Assembly: GCA_947172415.1 (NCBI GenBank)
Contig: OX359197.1
Location: 6,635,673-6,699,672 of the forward strand
Source of the DNA: Chondrosia reniformis
Lineage: Eukaryota; Porifera; Demospongiae; Chondrillida; Chondrillidae
Direction of reading: 5' to 3'
DNA length: 64,000 nucleotides
Shown here: piece after piece, positions 44,734 to 55,363 of the stretch
Layout of the letters: every line of letters begins with the position of its first letter
Position numbering within the stretch: position 1 is the stretch's first letter
Translations under genes and position numbers: made by a program
The notes under the pieces: model-generated
What the model saw: the letters and a program-made list of their open reading frames with translations, nothing else
Database searches by the model: none
What the model was told of the DNA's origin: nothing

Positions 44734-47262
44734 ATGGAGAACTACATCCTCTACGAGGAAATCTCCTTGCCGGTGTATTCCGACTCGAAGAGATATCAGC
44801 ATTACAAGGGACGGAGGAGGGGAACGGTGAACTTTGTGTCGATAGAACAATTTTCCAAATCTGTCAAGCATTTCGTTGCAAACGGCGTATGTTGCAATAC
44901 TCGCACACGCCTAGAGCCTCGAGTATGACCACATTTCATTTCACAACTGCAGTCTAAATCATACTGCAGTCAGCTTGCATTTGTAATGCTATAGTTCTTT
45001 GGTATCTAGTCCATATACTCAGTGTAGAGTGTTAATTGCATGTGGTCACTGTTCTTAGCTGAATGCTTGCTCTTTTTGACTAGGTGCGAGTGTCACACAA
45101 ACTTGACCACAAGAATGTGAGACTCTTTCTGGAATGGTACGAGACATCTCAGCATATTTGGCAAATCAGTGAACTTTGCTCCGGAGGTATTCAATAGAGC
45201 TGCTATATGTATACTAGAGCTTGCCTTAGTCTCTCACAGCTAGACCTTTCTATAGTAATTCCAATAGCTGGAGGTGAAAACATAGACTTGTCTGTGCTGT
45301 AGAGTGAGACTGGCCCAAAGATGGAGTGCTTATATTTGTCTGTGCTGTAGAGTGAGACTGACCCAAAGATGGAGTGCTTATATTTGTCTGTGCTGTAGAG
45401 TGAGACTGACCCCAAAGATGGAGTGCTTATATTTGTCTGTGCTGTAGAGTGAGACTGACCCAAAGATGGAGTGCTTATATTTGTCTGTGCTGTAGAGTGA
45501 GACTGACCCAAAGATGGAGTGCTTATATTTGTCTGTGCTGTAGAGTGAGACTGGCCCAAAGATGGAGTGCTTATATTTGTCTGTGCTGTAGAGTGAGACT
45601 GACCCAAAGATGGAGTGCTTATATTTGTCTGTGCTGTAGTGTGAGACTGACCTACTGATATCTTCCTGTTGCTAGGCACTTTAGCCGACTTACTGGACCA
45701 AGATGGCTGCCTATCAGCACAAACTACTTGGAACTTTGGATCAGAAGTAGACCGTGCTCTCTCCTATTTGCACAGTAAAAACATAATTTATAATGACTTG
45801 AGGCCCATTAAGGTGACTAGGTGTACGTAATCATCTACATGCATACACAATCAAACCCCATGACAACCTCAGAGTAGTACATGGTTTTAGTGAATATTGA
45901 TGCCAATTTACTGACATTTATGTGAGGCCAGATTAGAAGTACGTAAATATATAATAATGTGTTGCTTTTGAAAGGATCATCTTTTGAAATATATATAATA
46001 CAAGAACTAAATATTGACTTAGGACTTTTACTTTACTAGGCCAGATGGTCAATTACTTGATTGCAGCACCCTTCATCAGAGGTAGTCCTCATGTATGATC
46101 CTCTTAAGGTGCTTAGTTCTCTGTAACTTTAATCATGTGAGAATGTATCCCATGTTGCATACATTAGATTCAGCTTGACTCGCTTGGAGTACTAAAATTG
46201 GCTGACTTCTCTTTGTCCTGTCTTGTGGGTGAGGTTTTGCCCATGGATTGTAGTAGTTCTGTTTCCAGTAAACAGAATGGAAGTCAGAGTGGAGATGATG
46301 AATCTGGGAAACTGGTAGGGGAGAGGGAACCAGAGTTGAGGCCACTCACCCCGGGATCAAAATTAGGCCCAGAAGAGGAAGTAAAGAGTGACCAATACCA
46401 AGATCTATATCAGATCCCACTTCCATATCTTCCACTTGAATGTAGAAATGGGGAGAACCCTTCATTAGCCAGTGACCAATGGGGTTTGGGCTGCTTAATA
46501 TATCAGATGTATTGCGGTTAGCTTTAAATAGTATTTGTTATTTTCTTAGTTGTGATATCCTAGTCACCATACATGGAGTAGAGCATTCCTGATGTTTATA
46601 TGAAAAATCTAATACACTACATGCTATGCCTATTCTGTAAAAGAGCCTATAGGGGAACTAAACCTGAAGAGAGCTTTGGATGAGGATACAGGAGTCTTTT
46701 CCCTTCTTTCATCTGCTTCTCCACTGGGTCACACAGCCGTTTCTGGGAATTCCACCCTTCATCAGTGATCCTGGGTGTCTTTGTCTTTTTCTTTATCTTG
46801 ATCTTCTGTGAATCCTTGAATATGTTAACCTCAGTGACACTCATAAATATTTTATAGCTTTTTAATTCATCTATGTATAGCTTGTCATATTCTTGTGGTA
46901 ATTACATTCAAATGACATTCAAACTGTCGTTGTAGGCTATAACCTCTCAGTGGACTTTGCAGGTGTTAGTTCTAAAGAGAGTCACACAGAAATTCCTCTA
47001 AAAGGCACTAACGGTTTGACATTAATTTAGTCCAGTATTTTGTTATATACAAAGTTAATAGTAATATACAACTGCCATTTTTATACAACCAGCATCAAGT
47101 TTCACTCTCTAAAGACTTTATTGCTTAGAGTGATATGAATTATTTCTTTTCTTTTTAGTGGATCAGTCAACTCATCAACTAATGACATCATTGCTATCAT
47201 GTTTGCTACACAGAGACCCTGAGAAAAGATTTACTGCTCAATTTAAGAGCAGCCATTTTTAG
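44734..47262 (+). CDS. ULK4-like pseudokinase, kinase domain only, 6 exons
   Basis: The exons are 44734-44886, 45084-45186, 45676-45812, 46168-46516, 46936-47013 and 47159-47262, giving 307 residues in one frame. The start MENYILYEEISLP and KGRRRGTVNFVSI match the ULK4 N-terminus (MENFILYEEIG, KGRRKGTINFV; from memory). Later motifs are LDHKNVRLFLEWYETSQHIW, ELCSGGTLADLL, YNDLRPIKI (HRDLKPEN equivalent with His and Arg lost), DFSLS (DFG replaced), and SDQWGLGCLIYQMYCG. The catalytic loop and DFG are therefore abnormal, as known for ULK4. The family protein is over 1200 residues with C-terminal HEAT-type repeats; here the frame stops right after the kinase C-lobe (LLHRDPEKRFTAQF). This is either a genuine short form or a truncated duplicate. 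A 160-base gap separates it from RPS12. Intron 2 has a large minisatellite. Confidence 0.85.
45285..45650 (+). repeat. 48-bp minisatellite in the ULK4-like gene, about 7.5 copies
   Basis: Each unit joins TTGTCTGTGCTGTAGAGTGA with GACTGACCCAAAGATGGAGT and GCTTATAT. The copies are almost identical (one extra C in one copy), so expansion is recent. Intron 2; non-coding. Confidence 0.95.
46640..46830 (+). repeat. Dispersed repeat family, copy in ULK4-like intron 4
   Basis: Core GCCTATAGGGGAACTAAACC, then AGAGCTTTGGATGAGGATAC, then AGGAGTCTTTTCCCTTCTTT. Related copies are at about 25605-25870, 34730-34830 and 51870-51960, all in introns or flanks of kinase genes. CTTCATCAGTGATCCTGGG further on recalls the foldback family near 2500. 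Confidence 0.6.
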
Positions 47263-47468
47263 AAAAGACATTCTTAAACTGTTTTCAGTAACTTGGGAAA
47301 TTTAATTTTAATTAACCATCCATCCATTGTATACAATAATCTTGAATACAATCTATGTCGTACTATTACTGAATTAAGTGATAATAATTTCAAAGTAAAA
47401 TACAGGTTCCATATATTGACATTTGTACAAAATGTGCTTTACAAAAGGTATCATTTCCAAAATCTCTC

Positions 47469-48218
47469 CTAATTTTTCTTAAAGTACCAATGTACAATCT
47501 TCACGGCCCAATATCCATTTGTCACATCTATGGCAATACACAACGGCACCATAATGACCCAGTTCCACCACTCCACTTGATAAGCATCAGAGACCGAGAA
47601 AAACACTTCATATAACATGAGTAACCAGAAAAATGGAGTAATGGCAAGACGAAATAATGTGTACACTACTACATTAATAGTGGACAGGATTTTGTAAAAC
47701 GTATGATGTACACTGTATCCCAACATGTTCCACTGTGTAAATACTGCAACAATTGGAATGCAAACTAAATGGACACTGCGTAGAACTGCAAAACGGTGAA
47801 ATCTCCAATGAGCAATCACTGCTCCAACTATGACTGATAAATGGTGTGCAATTTCTTCATTGGTCAACTGACCACATTTATTCATCATAAACACATACAC
47901 TAAGTCACCAATTGTATGCCCAATCATAAAATCCAACCACAAATTTCCTTCAAAGGTCCATTCAGTTAAACCTAGCTGTGAGAATCTCTTGTTATAGAAG
48001 ATTATGGGAATTGTGTAATAAAGGGAATAGATAGCTGCTATGGATTGGCCAAATCTTATGTGAAAATCCAGCCATCTTTTTGGCTTAATTTGGTCATATC
48101 TCGTCCATACCTTCCTGTATATATAAGGAGAGATCCAGTGACAACACAAAGTGAGGCCAAATGCGAAAAGCATCTTCTGTATATTAAAGATTTCAGAATA
48201 ATTATCCATTACAGCCAA
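47469..48218 (-). CDS. TLC-domain membrane protein, copy 3
   Basis: A single-exon frame of 249 residues with six or seven hydrophobic segments. TLC landmarks: DFHIRFGQSIAAIYSLY, WLDFMIGHTIGDLVYVF, and the paired His in EEIAHHLSVIVGAVIAHW. It ends with an ER-type dilysine-like KK near the C-terminus (WYFKKN). It is convergent with the ULK4-like gene (207 bases between stops) and has a tandem paralogue at 48760-49506. It is less close to TLCD4 than copies 1 and 2. MAVMDNYSE or the inner MDNYSE could be the start; the paralogue begins MDLNSE, favouring the inner ATG. Confidence 0.8.
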   Translation of the reverse strand: MAVMDNYSEIFNIQKMLFAFGLTLCCHWISPYIYRKVWTRYDQIKPKRWLDFHIRFGQSIAAIYSLYYTIPIIFYNKRFSQLGLTEWTFEGNLWLDFMIGHTIGDLVYVFMMNKCGQLTNEEIAHHLSVIVGAVIAHWRFHRFAVLRSVHLVCIPIVAVFTQWNMLGYSVHHTFYKILSTINVVVYTLFRLAITPFFWLLMLYEVFFSVSDAYQVEWWNWVIMVPLCIAIDVTNGYWAVKIVHWYFKKN

Positions 48219-48486
48219 TGCGCATGTAGCTAAACTGTAATACAGTATCCTTGATCAACGAAGTACACTTAGCAACATATACGTAAGTGTATATAGCAAG
48301 TGAGATGTGTGCTGCGATCAGAATAACATGGCGGTCGGTAAGGATTGCGTGATAAAGAGGCGGGGTCACAAGGGGAATTTTACCTGTAGACTAGCCTTGA
48401 TATGAGAGAAGGCTTGCTAAAAGTAAATAAAAGTTATGTATCGCCCATCAACAGATTCTCCAGTGTTCTTTAATGAACTACCAGGA

Positions 48487-48580
48487 TAATTTAGTGGATC
48501 GTTAGCAAATTACATCATTGCTGCCATGTTTGTTAAGTGCTCAATGGAAGAGCAGCCATTTTTCAGAACAGACATGCTTT
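48487..48580 (+). pseudogene. Relic of the last ULK4-like exon
   Basis: TTTAGTGGATC, then ACATCATTGCTGCCATGTTTG, then GAAGAGCAGCCATTTTTC match the exon at 47159-47262 and its acceptor, with a deletion of about 25 bases (the RDPEKRF region) and other changes. The relic sits directly downstream of TLC copy 4, in the same order and orientation as the real exon relative to TLC copy 3. It marks the left boundary of a tandem duplication. Confidence 0.8.
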
Positions 48581-48759
48581 TTCTACCTAATTAGAAGTCT
48601 AAATCTATTTTTATGAGATTATCAAACATTGAGTACAAATGAATGTTGTATGGTTAACATAAAGTGATGCAAGAAATTTTCAAAATAAACATACAAACAT
48701 ATGTACGTACAAAATTTGTCATACAAAAGAGATTATTTCCAAATGTTCAATTGCAATTT

Positions 48760-49506
48760 TTACCAACTCCTTTTAATTTTTCTGTAAATACCAATAATCT
48801 TCAGAGCCCAGAATCCATTTGCTGCATCTATGACTATGCATAATATAATCATAGCGGTAGCACTCCACCACTCCACTTGAGCATCAGATGGTTTCAAGAA
48901 CAAGTCATTTACCATTAGTATCCAAAGAATAGGAGTAATAGTAAGACGGACAAGTGTGTACACTGCTACATTAATGGTGGACAGAACTTTGTAAAATGTA
49001 TCTTGTACACTGTATCTTAACATGTGCCACTGGGCAAAAACTGCAGTAATTGGAATGGAAATTAAATGGACACTGCGCAGAACTCCAAAACGGTGAAATC
49101 TCCAGTGGGTTAGAATGGCACCAACTATGACTGACAAATGGTGTGCAATTTCTCCAAGATTCAGCCGACCAGATTTACTGGTCACAAACATATAAACCAA
49201 ATCACTAGCCGTATGCCCAATCTCAAAATCCAGCCACAAATTTCCTTCAAAGGTCCATTCAGTTAAACCTAGCTGTGAGAATCTCTTGTTATAGAAGATT
49301 ATGGGAATTGTGCAATAAAGGGAATAGATAGCTGCTATGGATTGGCCAAGTCTTATGTGAAAATCTACCCAGTCCTTTTCCTGTATTTGGTCATATCTCG
49401 CCCATACCTTCCTGTATATATAAGGAGAGATCCAGTGACAACACAAAGTGAGGCCAAATGCGAGAAATATTTTCTGTAAATTGAAGATTTCGGAATTTAA
49501 ATCCAT
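48760..49506 (-). CDS. TLC-domain membrane protein, copy 4
   Basis: A single-exon frame of 248 residues, about 70-75% identical by eye to copy 3: HWISPYIYRKVW, FHIRLGQSIAAIYSLY, EIGHTASDLVYMF, GEIAHHLSVIVGAI. The segment covering IPIIFYNKRFSQLGLTEWTF is identical between the two copies even at silent sites. The C-terminus differs (YRKIKRSW). It lies about 260 bases from a possible divergent exon at 49771. Confidence 0.8.
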   Translation of the reverse strand: MDLNSEIFNLQKIFLAFGLTLCCHWISPYIYRKVWARYDQIQEKDWVDFHIRLGQSIAAIYSLYCTIPIIFYNKRFSQLGLTEWTFEGNLWLDFEIGHTASDLVYMFVTSKSGRLNLGEIAHHLSVIVGAILTHWRFHRFGVLRSVHLISIPITAVFAQWHMLRYSVQDTFYKVLSTINVAVYTLVRLTITPILWILMVNDLFLKPSDAQVEWWSATAMIILCIVIDAANGFWALKIIGIYRKIKRSW

Positions 49507-49770
49507 TACAATCTATGGTGGTGTCTAGCTTCTGTAAATTTTCCGACTTTCTTTCTGTCCCCTGTGAGGATCACAAGACGATCTTGCAATATAAAAACGT
49601 AGAGAACTTCAAAATAAAACTGTTTTTATTCACGCTCCAAAAAAACACAGAGGTCAAGATACGGTCCATACTTGCTCAAGCTTGCCCGGGCAAGTTAGTG
49701 CTCGGGGAAATCCCGTTTTTCTTGTGGTCGTACCGTAATTGTCTTACATCTAGCTATCGGGAAAGCTCGC

Positions 49771-49901
49771 GATGACTCGAGGACGAAAACAAGCTTGCGG
49801 CAATCATACCCATTCTGTACTTGCTGAAGACTACAGCCCCACCACGGCTGGGTCCGAGAGGACAGAGAGCATCCTCCTTATTGAGAAATCTTGCTATAAA
49901 G
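49771..49901 (+). other. Possible first coding exon, unassigned
   Basis: An ATG followed by 43 open codons (MTRGRKQACGNHTHSVLAED and on to IEKSCYK) ends at a plausible donor (AAA/GTAAAG). It is divergent from TLC copy 4. No matching downstream exon was found in 49900-53000. I do not recognise the peptide. Confidence 0.25.
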
Positions 49902-51450
49902 TAAAGGTAAACTATGTTACACCTCAACACAGTCACTTATAATTTTGAGAACAAAAGGAGAAACATGAAGATGCTGCTCACTCAGAGAGCGTTACCACGA
50001 AGTGGACATTACTATTTGTTACGCCAACTACATCCAATCTAATTATGCCTTTGCAGCGTATTGCATACTTCATTGATTCATTGTTTCCGTGCTTCTCTGT
50101 GACCGCAGGTGTTTAGCACATTCCTGCAGGTTACTCACTCAGTTATTAGATTATATCCGTGTCTTGTGGCATGAACTAACAAGTACAATTAAATTAGAGT
50201 TTTCCAAGTGTCACCTCCCATATATAATTATGTTAGCTATTGTTGAATGTAATATGACTGTAATCATTCTCAAGACCCCAAGGGTGGGCCATGGTGAAGT
50301 TGTATCTGTCAGTTTCTGTCTGTATAATTATGCTCCAAATTTATACACTGATCATTCTTCCATATATGCATAATCAGACAATAACATGCACGACCGTGTC
50401 TCCCTCACTCCCAACTACATTAAGTTACTGTCTAGCACGACCCTTATAGCAACAAACCTAGCGATACAATGAGCTTTGTGAATGGTTAACATACCTACAT
50501 GTCATGCAACATATACATACAGAATATAAACATGCAATAGGTGCACATTTTAATATATATATGTGTATAGTTATATACACAGTACTTAGCCATAGTGTAT
50601 TGGTTCTTTGGAGATTACTCCATCTTAAGGCAGTTTGGAGGCAAGGTCTCCACTTTTAATAGGACTTGGGTCCCTCGGTCAAGAAAAGACTATGATCACT
50701 TGTGTAATATATTCTAGAGTTGATAAACAAAGAATAATCACTGGAAAGTATTACGCCAACCAGCTAAGTGACAGAAGTCTAATCTTGGCTGGGGACCAAA
50801 GTCCTATTAAAGTGTACCACACTGATGAACCTCTGCACAGGCCAAGTGCAATTAACTCCCCTTTATTCATATTCTAGTGAGTATATCATCGCCATTGCAT
50901 AGTCATTGTGCAATTAACTGCCATTTTAGCTATAAATTGACAAGTGTATTACTGTACATATATAGTGATTAAGGAAAATATTACCCAATGGTAGTGTGTC
51001 CATTTAGTCGAGTTGTATACATTCCTCTTCAACCTCATTCAGGAAGAGTTTACATTATTCAGTTTTGTACTGAGGAAGTGGGTTTGTACTGAGGAAGTGG
51101 ATTCATGCACATGAAGAAACTATTTAGTAATTACGTATAATCTCATAATATTGTAATCCACATGTACATAGACAAATCATGCAATTTGAAGATAGTGTAA
51201 TATATAGAATGATGTCATTGTTTTAGCTGTATGTATTAATTTAGGAGGCTTCAGTTTTCCACAATGAAACCTGTGCTTTAGTAATGTTTCCCTTATTAAT
51301 ACTTGAGATTGGAACCAGTGTATTTTGTATATATAGTGTGTACATCTCTGCTATAAATAGACAGACAGGCTAAAATAAGAAAGTAATCTTATTAGCTGTA
51401 GTAATTGTGTGGATAAGGTTTGCTACTCTTGGACATATACTCCTCTACTA
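49902..51450. other. Gene-poor interval with one small inverted-repeat element
   Basis: Apart from the element at 50655-50812, nothing coding is seen. A short tandem duplication (GTACTGAGGAAGTGG twice) is at 51066-51100. Confidence 0.4.
50655..50812. mobile_element. Small MITE with TTTTAATAGGACTT ends
   Basis: TTTTAATAGGACTTGGGTCC at the left is mirrored by GGGGACCAAAGTCCTATTAAA at the right, about 160 bp in all. Inside is AATCACTGGAAAGTATTACG, shared with repeats near 370 and 19510. Non-autonomous. Confidence 0.6.
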
Positions 51451-51479
51451 ATTGGTGGTTAACCAATTAGAGCTTCCTA

Positions 51480-51641
51480 CTTATACAAAAACAGAAGTAT
51501 TCAACAACAAAAGTGCCAGTTTCAGTTCTAGAGAGAGAGAAACTCCTCCTCAGCCAGTCATTTTCCTCTGTACACAGTTGGTTAGAGTTCAACTGTTACT
51601 CTTCTGTAAAGGCAGCCTCTCTGAAACAAGTTCAGTGTTGT
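51480..51641 (+). other. Probable 5' untranslated exon of the SH3-less Src-type gene
   Basis: A segment with no frame of its own ends in a strong donor (GTTGTG/GTAAGT at 51642). The next good acceptor in this orientation is TTTACAG at 53045, just before the ATG at 53069. Inferred from splice signals only. Confidence 0.35.
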
Positions 51642-53044
51642 GGTAAGTTTTATTCCTTCATATTTCTAAAGGGAATCACTTATTGAAAAGGAATACCTAC
51701 TTCAATTTCTGGCCTGTTGGGACTTGTAAAGGCTTTGAAAGCTGTTTAGTATATAACTACATATTCTACTAAAGACCAGTTGATATACAGTTGATATTAT
51801 TATTTAATAATTATAATACAGGATTTCCTATATACCTGCTATACCTATACCCTATTTAAATTAAAAAACCTATATAGTTGGAGCGAGCTTTGGATGAAGA
51901 TAAAGGTGTCTTCTCTTTCTTCTTTTGCTCTACTGGGTCATACAGACCGTCACTATAATTATTATAGTAAATTTTACAGTAATAATAGATTTCTCTACAT
52001 ATGGCAGGTAAGGGAACTATAAGCTTATAATGGTAAGATTTCTGGACCAACTCTTGCTGTTGATTTCTCTATTTAATAGAGATTTCACTATGTTTTACAA
52101 TGAGAGACTCTTTATTCCATTACCTATAGGTTCTTAATAGTATATATTCCATTACCTATAGGTTCTTAATAGTATATATGCAAATAATGCAGGTACGGTA
52201 ATGTAGTGGTCTATTTGCTAAATGAGTCAAGATGTACACATTCAATCACATTACTAAACTTCCAAAATATATGCTCAAAACAACTCTTAATAAACTAATG
52301 CAATAGATTAAATTCTTAATGGAGCTTCCACTGCATGTATTATGTTGATGAGCATGTTTTATTTAATAAAATTTTGTATTTATCACTTCGTATTTATCAC
52401 ATATGTATGTATGGGTGAATACTTATATATATGTATATATCAAGTGAATGAAGATGAGGGCAGTGTATGTGTTTATTAGGTATAAACTCACTGTTTATCA
52501 GTGCAAAATAAACACAAGGCTTGTGATAATCAAAACAGTATATACTTATAAACAAATGCAGTTATGCATATATAGGCATGCAATATATACATATACATAC
52601 TGTGTTGCTTGAAAATGCTTTTTAAACGGTTTTTGAAAGTGATTGTTTGCAGTTTTCATTTCCTAATATAGTTCAATGACCAATGCATATACCGTGTAAG
52701 TCATTGGCTGTAAAGCATATTTTAAAATTCTGTAAGCACTGCATACGTATGTCGTGTGTATATACTACATTGTTTTCAGGACAACAGATATTAATGTTTA
52801 AATGTATATATGTACATATAATATCAGGCACGTATATAGGACATTTGTGCAACTATGTATATACATGTACATATTTATATACGTTTATAAAGTGAAGGCT
52901 TTTAAGCCTGAAATTGAAATAAAGGTTCATCCTATTATCATTCACCTGTTAAGTTGTGGCTCTGCTTGAAAAAGCAGAAACTAAATGTTTGTAAGTTTAT
53001 TGTTTTAATTTTAATATAATTTATAGTGTTATGTTTACTTTACA
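51642..53044. other. AT-rich intron or upstream region, no SH3 exon found
   Basis: I looked for an SH3 exon (ALYDY, GDWW, GYIP-NYV) in all plus-strand frames here and saw none. The segment holds one copy of the dispersed family (51870-51960) and a direct duplication TATTCCATTACCTATAGGTT at 52113-52175. Confidence 0.5.
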
Positions 53045-53068
53045 GATAATTTATAGAAAGGTACAAGG

Positions 53069-55063
53069 ATGTCAGTTAGTACCCTCTCACTGGAGACACC
53101 AAGTAAGACTAAACTGATTTCTTCCGGCACAGTTGACTCATCGGCTTCCAGTAGTACCACTTCTTCACTAGCATCACTACATGAGGATAACATCAACTTA
53201 ACTGAAGGAACTGATGAACACTCTTCATTAAAATTTGAAGGTGATTGGCTGCTTTGATCCTGTACATACACTGTACAGGCAAGCACATTCATATATTCTA
53301 TGTCCTAACATATTAGCTACTTATTTGTTATATATACTTATATACTATTAAATTTTTACTCTCACATTCATTTCTGAATTGATGATTTTTAATCTTAGTA
53401 CATTAACTTTTCATTAAAAGATGTGCTTGTATTCTATATGAATATATACGTGTGCGATACGTATTTCATCTCTCAATATGTAGCAATTAAATCAGTGGGT
53501 ACATCCAACTTGGAAACGGGTCGTGAGGAAAAGACTATCATCACAAAAAGTCTATCTGACAAATTTGCTAATTTAAAAGCAGAGTAAGCTACATACCCTA
53601 CTACAACCATATGAGGTGATAATCAAACCACAACTGTTTCATCATACACTTTTTAGGGGGAAATTCACAAAAAGGAGCAAGTACTGATACTGAAAACCAG
53701 GACAACTGGTTTTCATTATCAGTGCTCTACGATCAACAGGCATTGATAAACTCTCCTCTGTTTCCCTCTCATGCAAATACACAAACTACAAATTAGTCTT
53801 TATTGAACTAGGTGTTTATTTATGCCAGGACAAACTGGCTGGCAGTAAACCAGTCCATTTCTCATACATATATCTGCTGTCTTTTCTAGTCATTTTATTT
53901 TGAATGTTGTCTTCATGTTACACAGGTGGTTTGTGGGTGTGCTATCGCGACAAGAAGCGGAGGACTTTCTACATTTATCTGGCTGTACTGAAGGAAGTTT
54001 CATGGTACGAGAAAGTGACAGCCAACCTGGTAACTATGCCCTTTCAATTCTAACAAGCAGTCCTTCAGTGAAGCATTACCGGATACACATCAACAGCGAT
54101 AGTGACAAAATCTATATAAATAAGGACAATATGTTTGACTCTCTGTCTGCAATGATCAGTTATTATAGAACAAATCAGGGCGGCCTAGCCTGTAGGCTGA
54201 ACAGCCCTTGCAATTTGCACCAGCGGAGCCAGAAGGCATCAAATATGAGACAGAAGCAATTAACATTCCCCAAAGAATGGGAGATTAATTGGAGCTCCAT
54301 TGAGCTAAAAACCCCACTTGGTAGAGGCCATTTTGGGGAAGTCTGGTCTGGATTTCTTAATAGGTGTACTCCCTGTGCAGTTAAGCTGGGAAAGAAAGAC
54401 TCACTTACCTCAACGGACTTCCTTCACGAAGCACAAGTAATGAGAAAGCTATCTCACCCAAACATTCTTACTCTATATGGAATTTGTCAAAAAGGCAAAA
54501 ACAACCTGCCAGTAATAGTGACAGAGCTGTTGTCGAATGGGAACCTTTTGGATTACCTGAGAAACAAAAAGGATGACATTTCTGAGCATGTACTCTCTGA
54601 CATGGCTAAAGGTGTGGCCAAAGGCATGGAATACATGGAGAAACACAATTATATCCACAGAGACCTTGCTGCAAGGAATGTGCTGGTCAGTGAGAAGCAT
54701 GCGGTCAAGATTGCAGATTTTGGAATGGTCTTGCTGAATGATGGCACAGATCCACCTGATAATGAAGATGCTCCTTTTGCTGTAAAGTGGCTGGCGCCGG
54801 AAGTCTTCCAGTTTGGCAAGTTCAGCAGTAAATCTGACATCTGGTCCTACGCAGTGTTTCTCAATGAACTGTACACTTTTGGTCAGGCGCCATATCCTGG
54901 TCAGTCCAAACAGGAAGCTAAGGACGCAGTGCTGCAAGGTTACAGAATGCCACAACCTCAACTGTGTCCTGACCGAACTTATAAGTTGATGCTGAGGTGT
55001 TGGGAGGCAGACCCACTTATGAGGCCTTCCTTCAGAACAGTTGTAGACACTGTCTATATTTGA
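53069..55063 (+). CDS. Divergent Src-type kinase without SH3 (Ser/Thr-rich leader, SH2, kinase)
   Basis: The exons are 53069-53240, 53484-53583 and 53926-55063, giving 469 residues. The start MSVSTLS lacks Gly2, so no myristoylation is expected. About 90 Ser/Thr/Glu-rich residues replace the SH4-SH3 part. The join GA/G-TGG gives EWFVG in the same phase 2 as the other Src genes. SH2: FMVRESDSQPGNYAL, KHYRI. Kinase: LGRGHFGEV, CAVKLGKK (Lys present), [15 protein letters not shown]. The activation segment reads NDGTDPPDNEDAPFAVKW, with no Tyr where Src has DDEYTAREG. The frame stops at RTVVDTVYI, at the end of the C-lobe, so the inhibitory tail is missing. This kinase therefore lacks the membrane anchor, SH3 and both classical tyrosine switches. 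No frameshift or stop is seen, so it is probably functional. Confidence 0.88.
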
Positions 55064-55218
55064 ATCACATTTATTTGAAAAACCCGCCACTAACTTTACA
55101 TGCATTATGATGTATTATATACTCTGAGTCTTTTTAGACAACTTATATAGAGTATGTATACGTATGCACATGGACTATTATGACGATCCATTTATATGCG
55201 CATTTATATAAAATAAGT

Positions 55219-55317
55219 ACCGTATATGTCCGAATAGAGGATCGGGCCTCTATTTCTTTCCAGGAGTTTTGATCCGGCCTCTATTTGAGCCCGGGCTTCT
55301 ATACGGACATATACGGT
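55219..55317. mobile_element. 99-bp mariner-like MITE at a TA site beside a kinase start codon
   Basis: CCGTATATGTCCGAATAGA at the left is mirrored by TCTATACGGACATATACGG at the right, flanked by TA on both sides (Tc1/mariner-type target). Inside are two further GCCTCTATTT copies. The right end is 47 bases before the ATG at 55364, so it probably lies in the promoter or 5' leader of that kinase. Confidence 0.7.
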
Positions 55318-55363
55318 ATATATACGTACAATTTTTGGAGTTTCCTCAGTGTCACTTTACATC

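Noticed and set aside
45203..45679. Minus-strand 158-codon frame of SQSHSTAQTNISTPSLG repeats
   Set aside because: It is created by the 48-bp minisatellite in intron 2 of the ULK4-like gene and shifts frame where one copy has an extra C.
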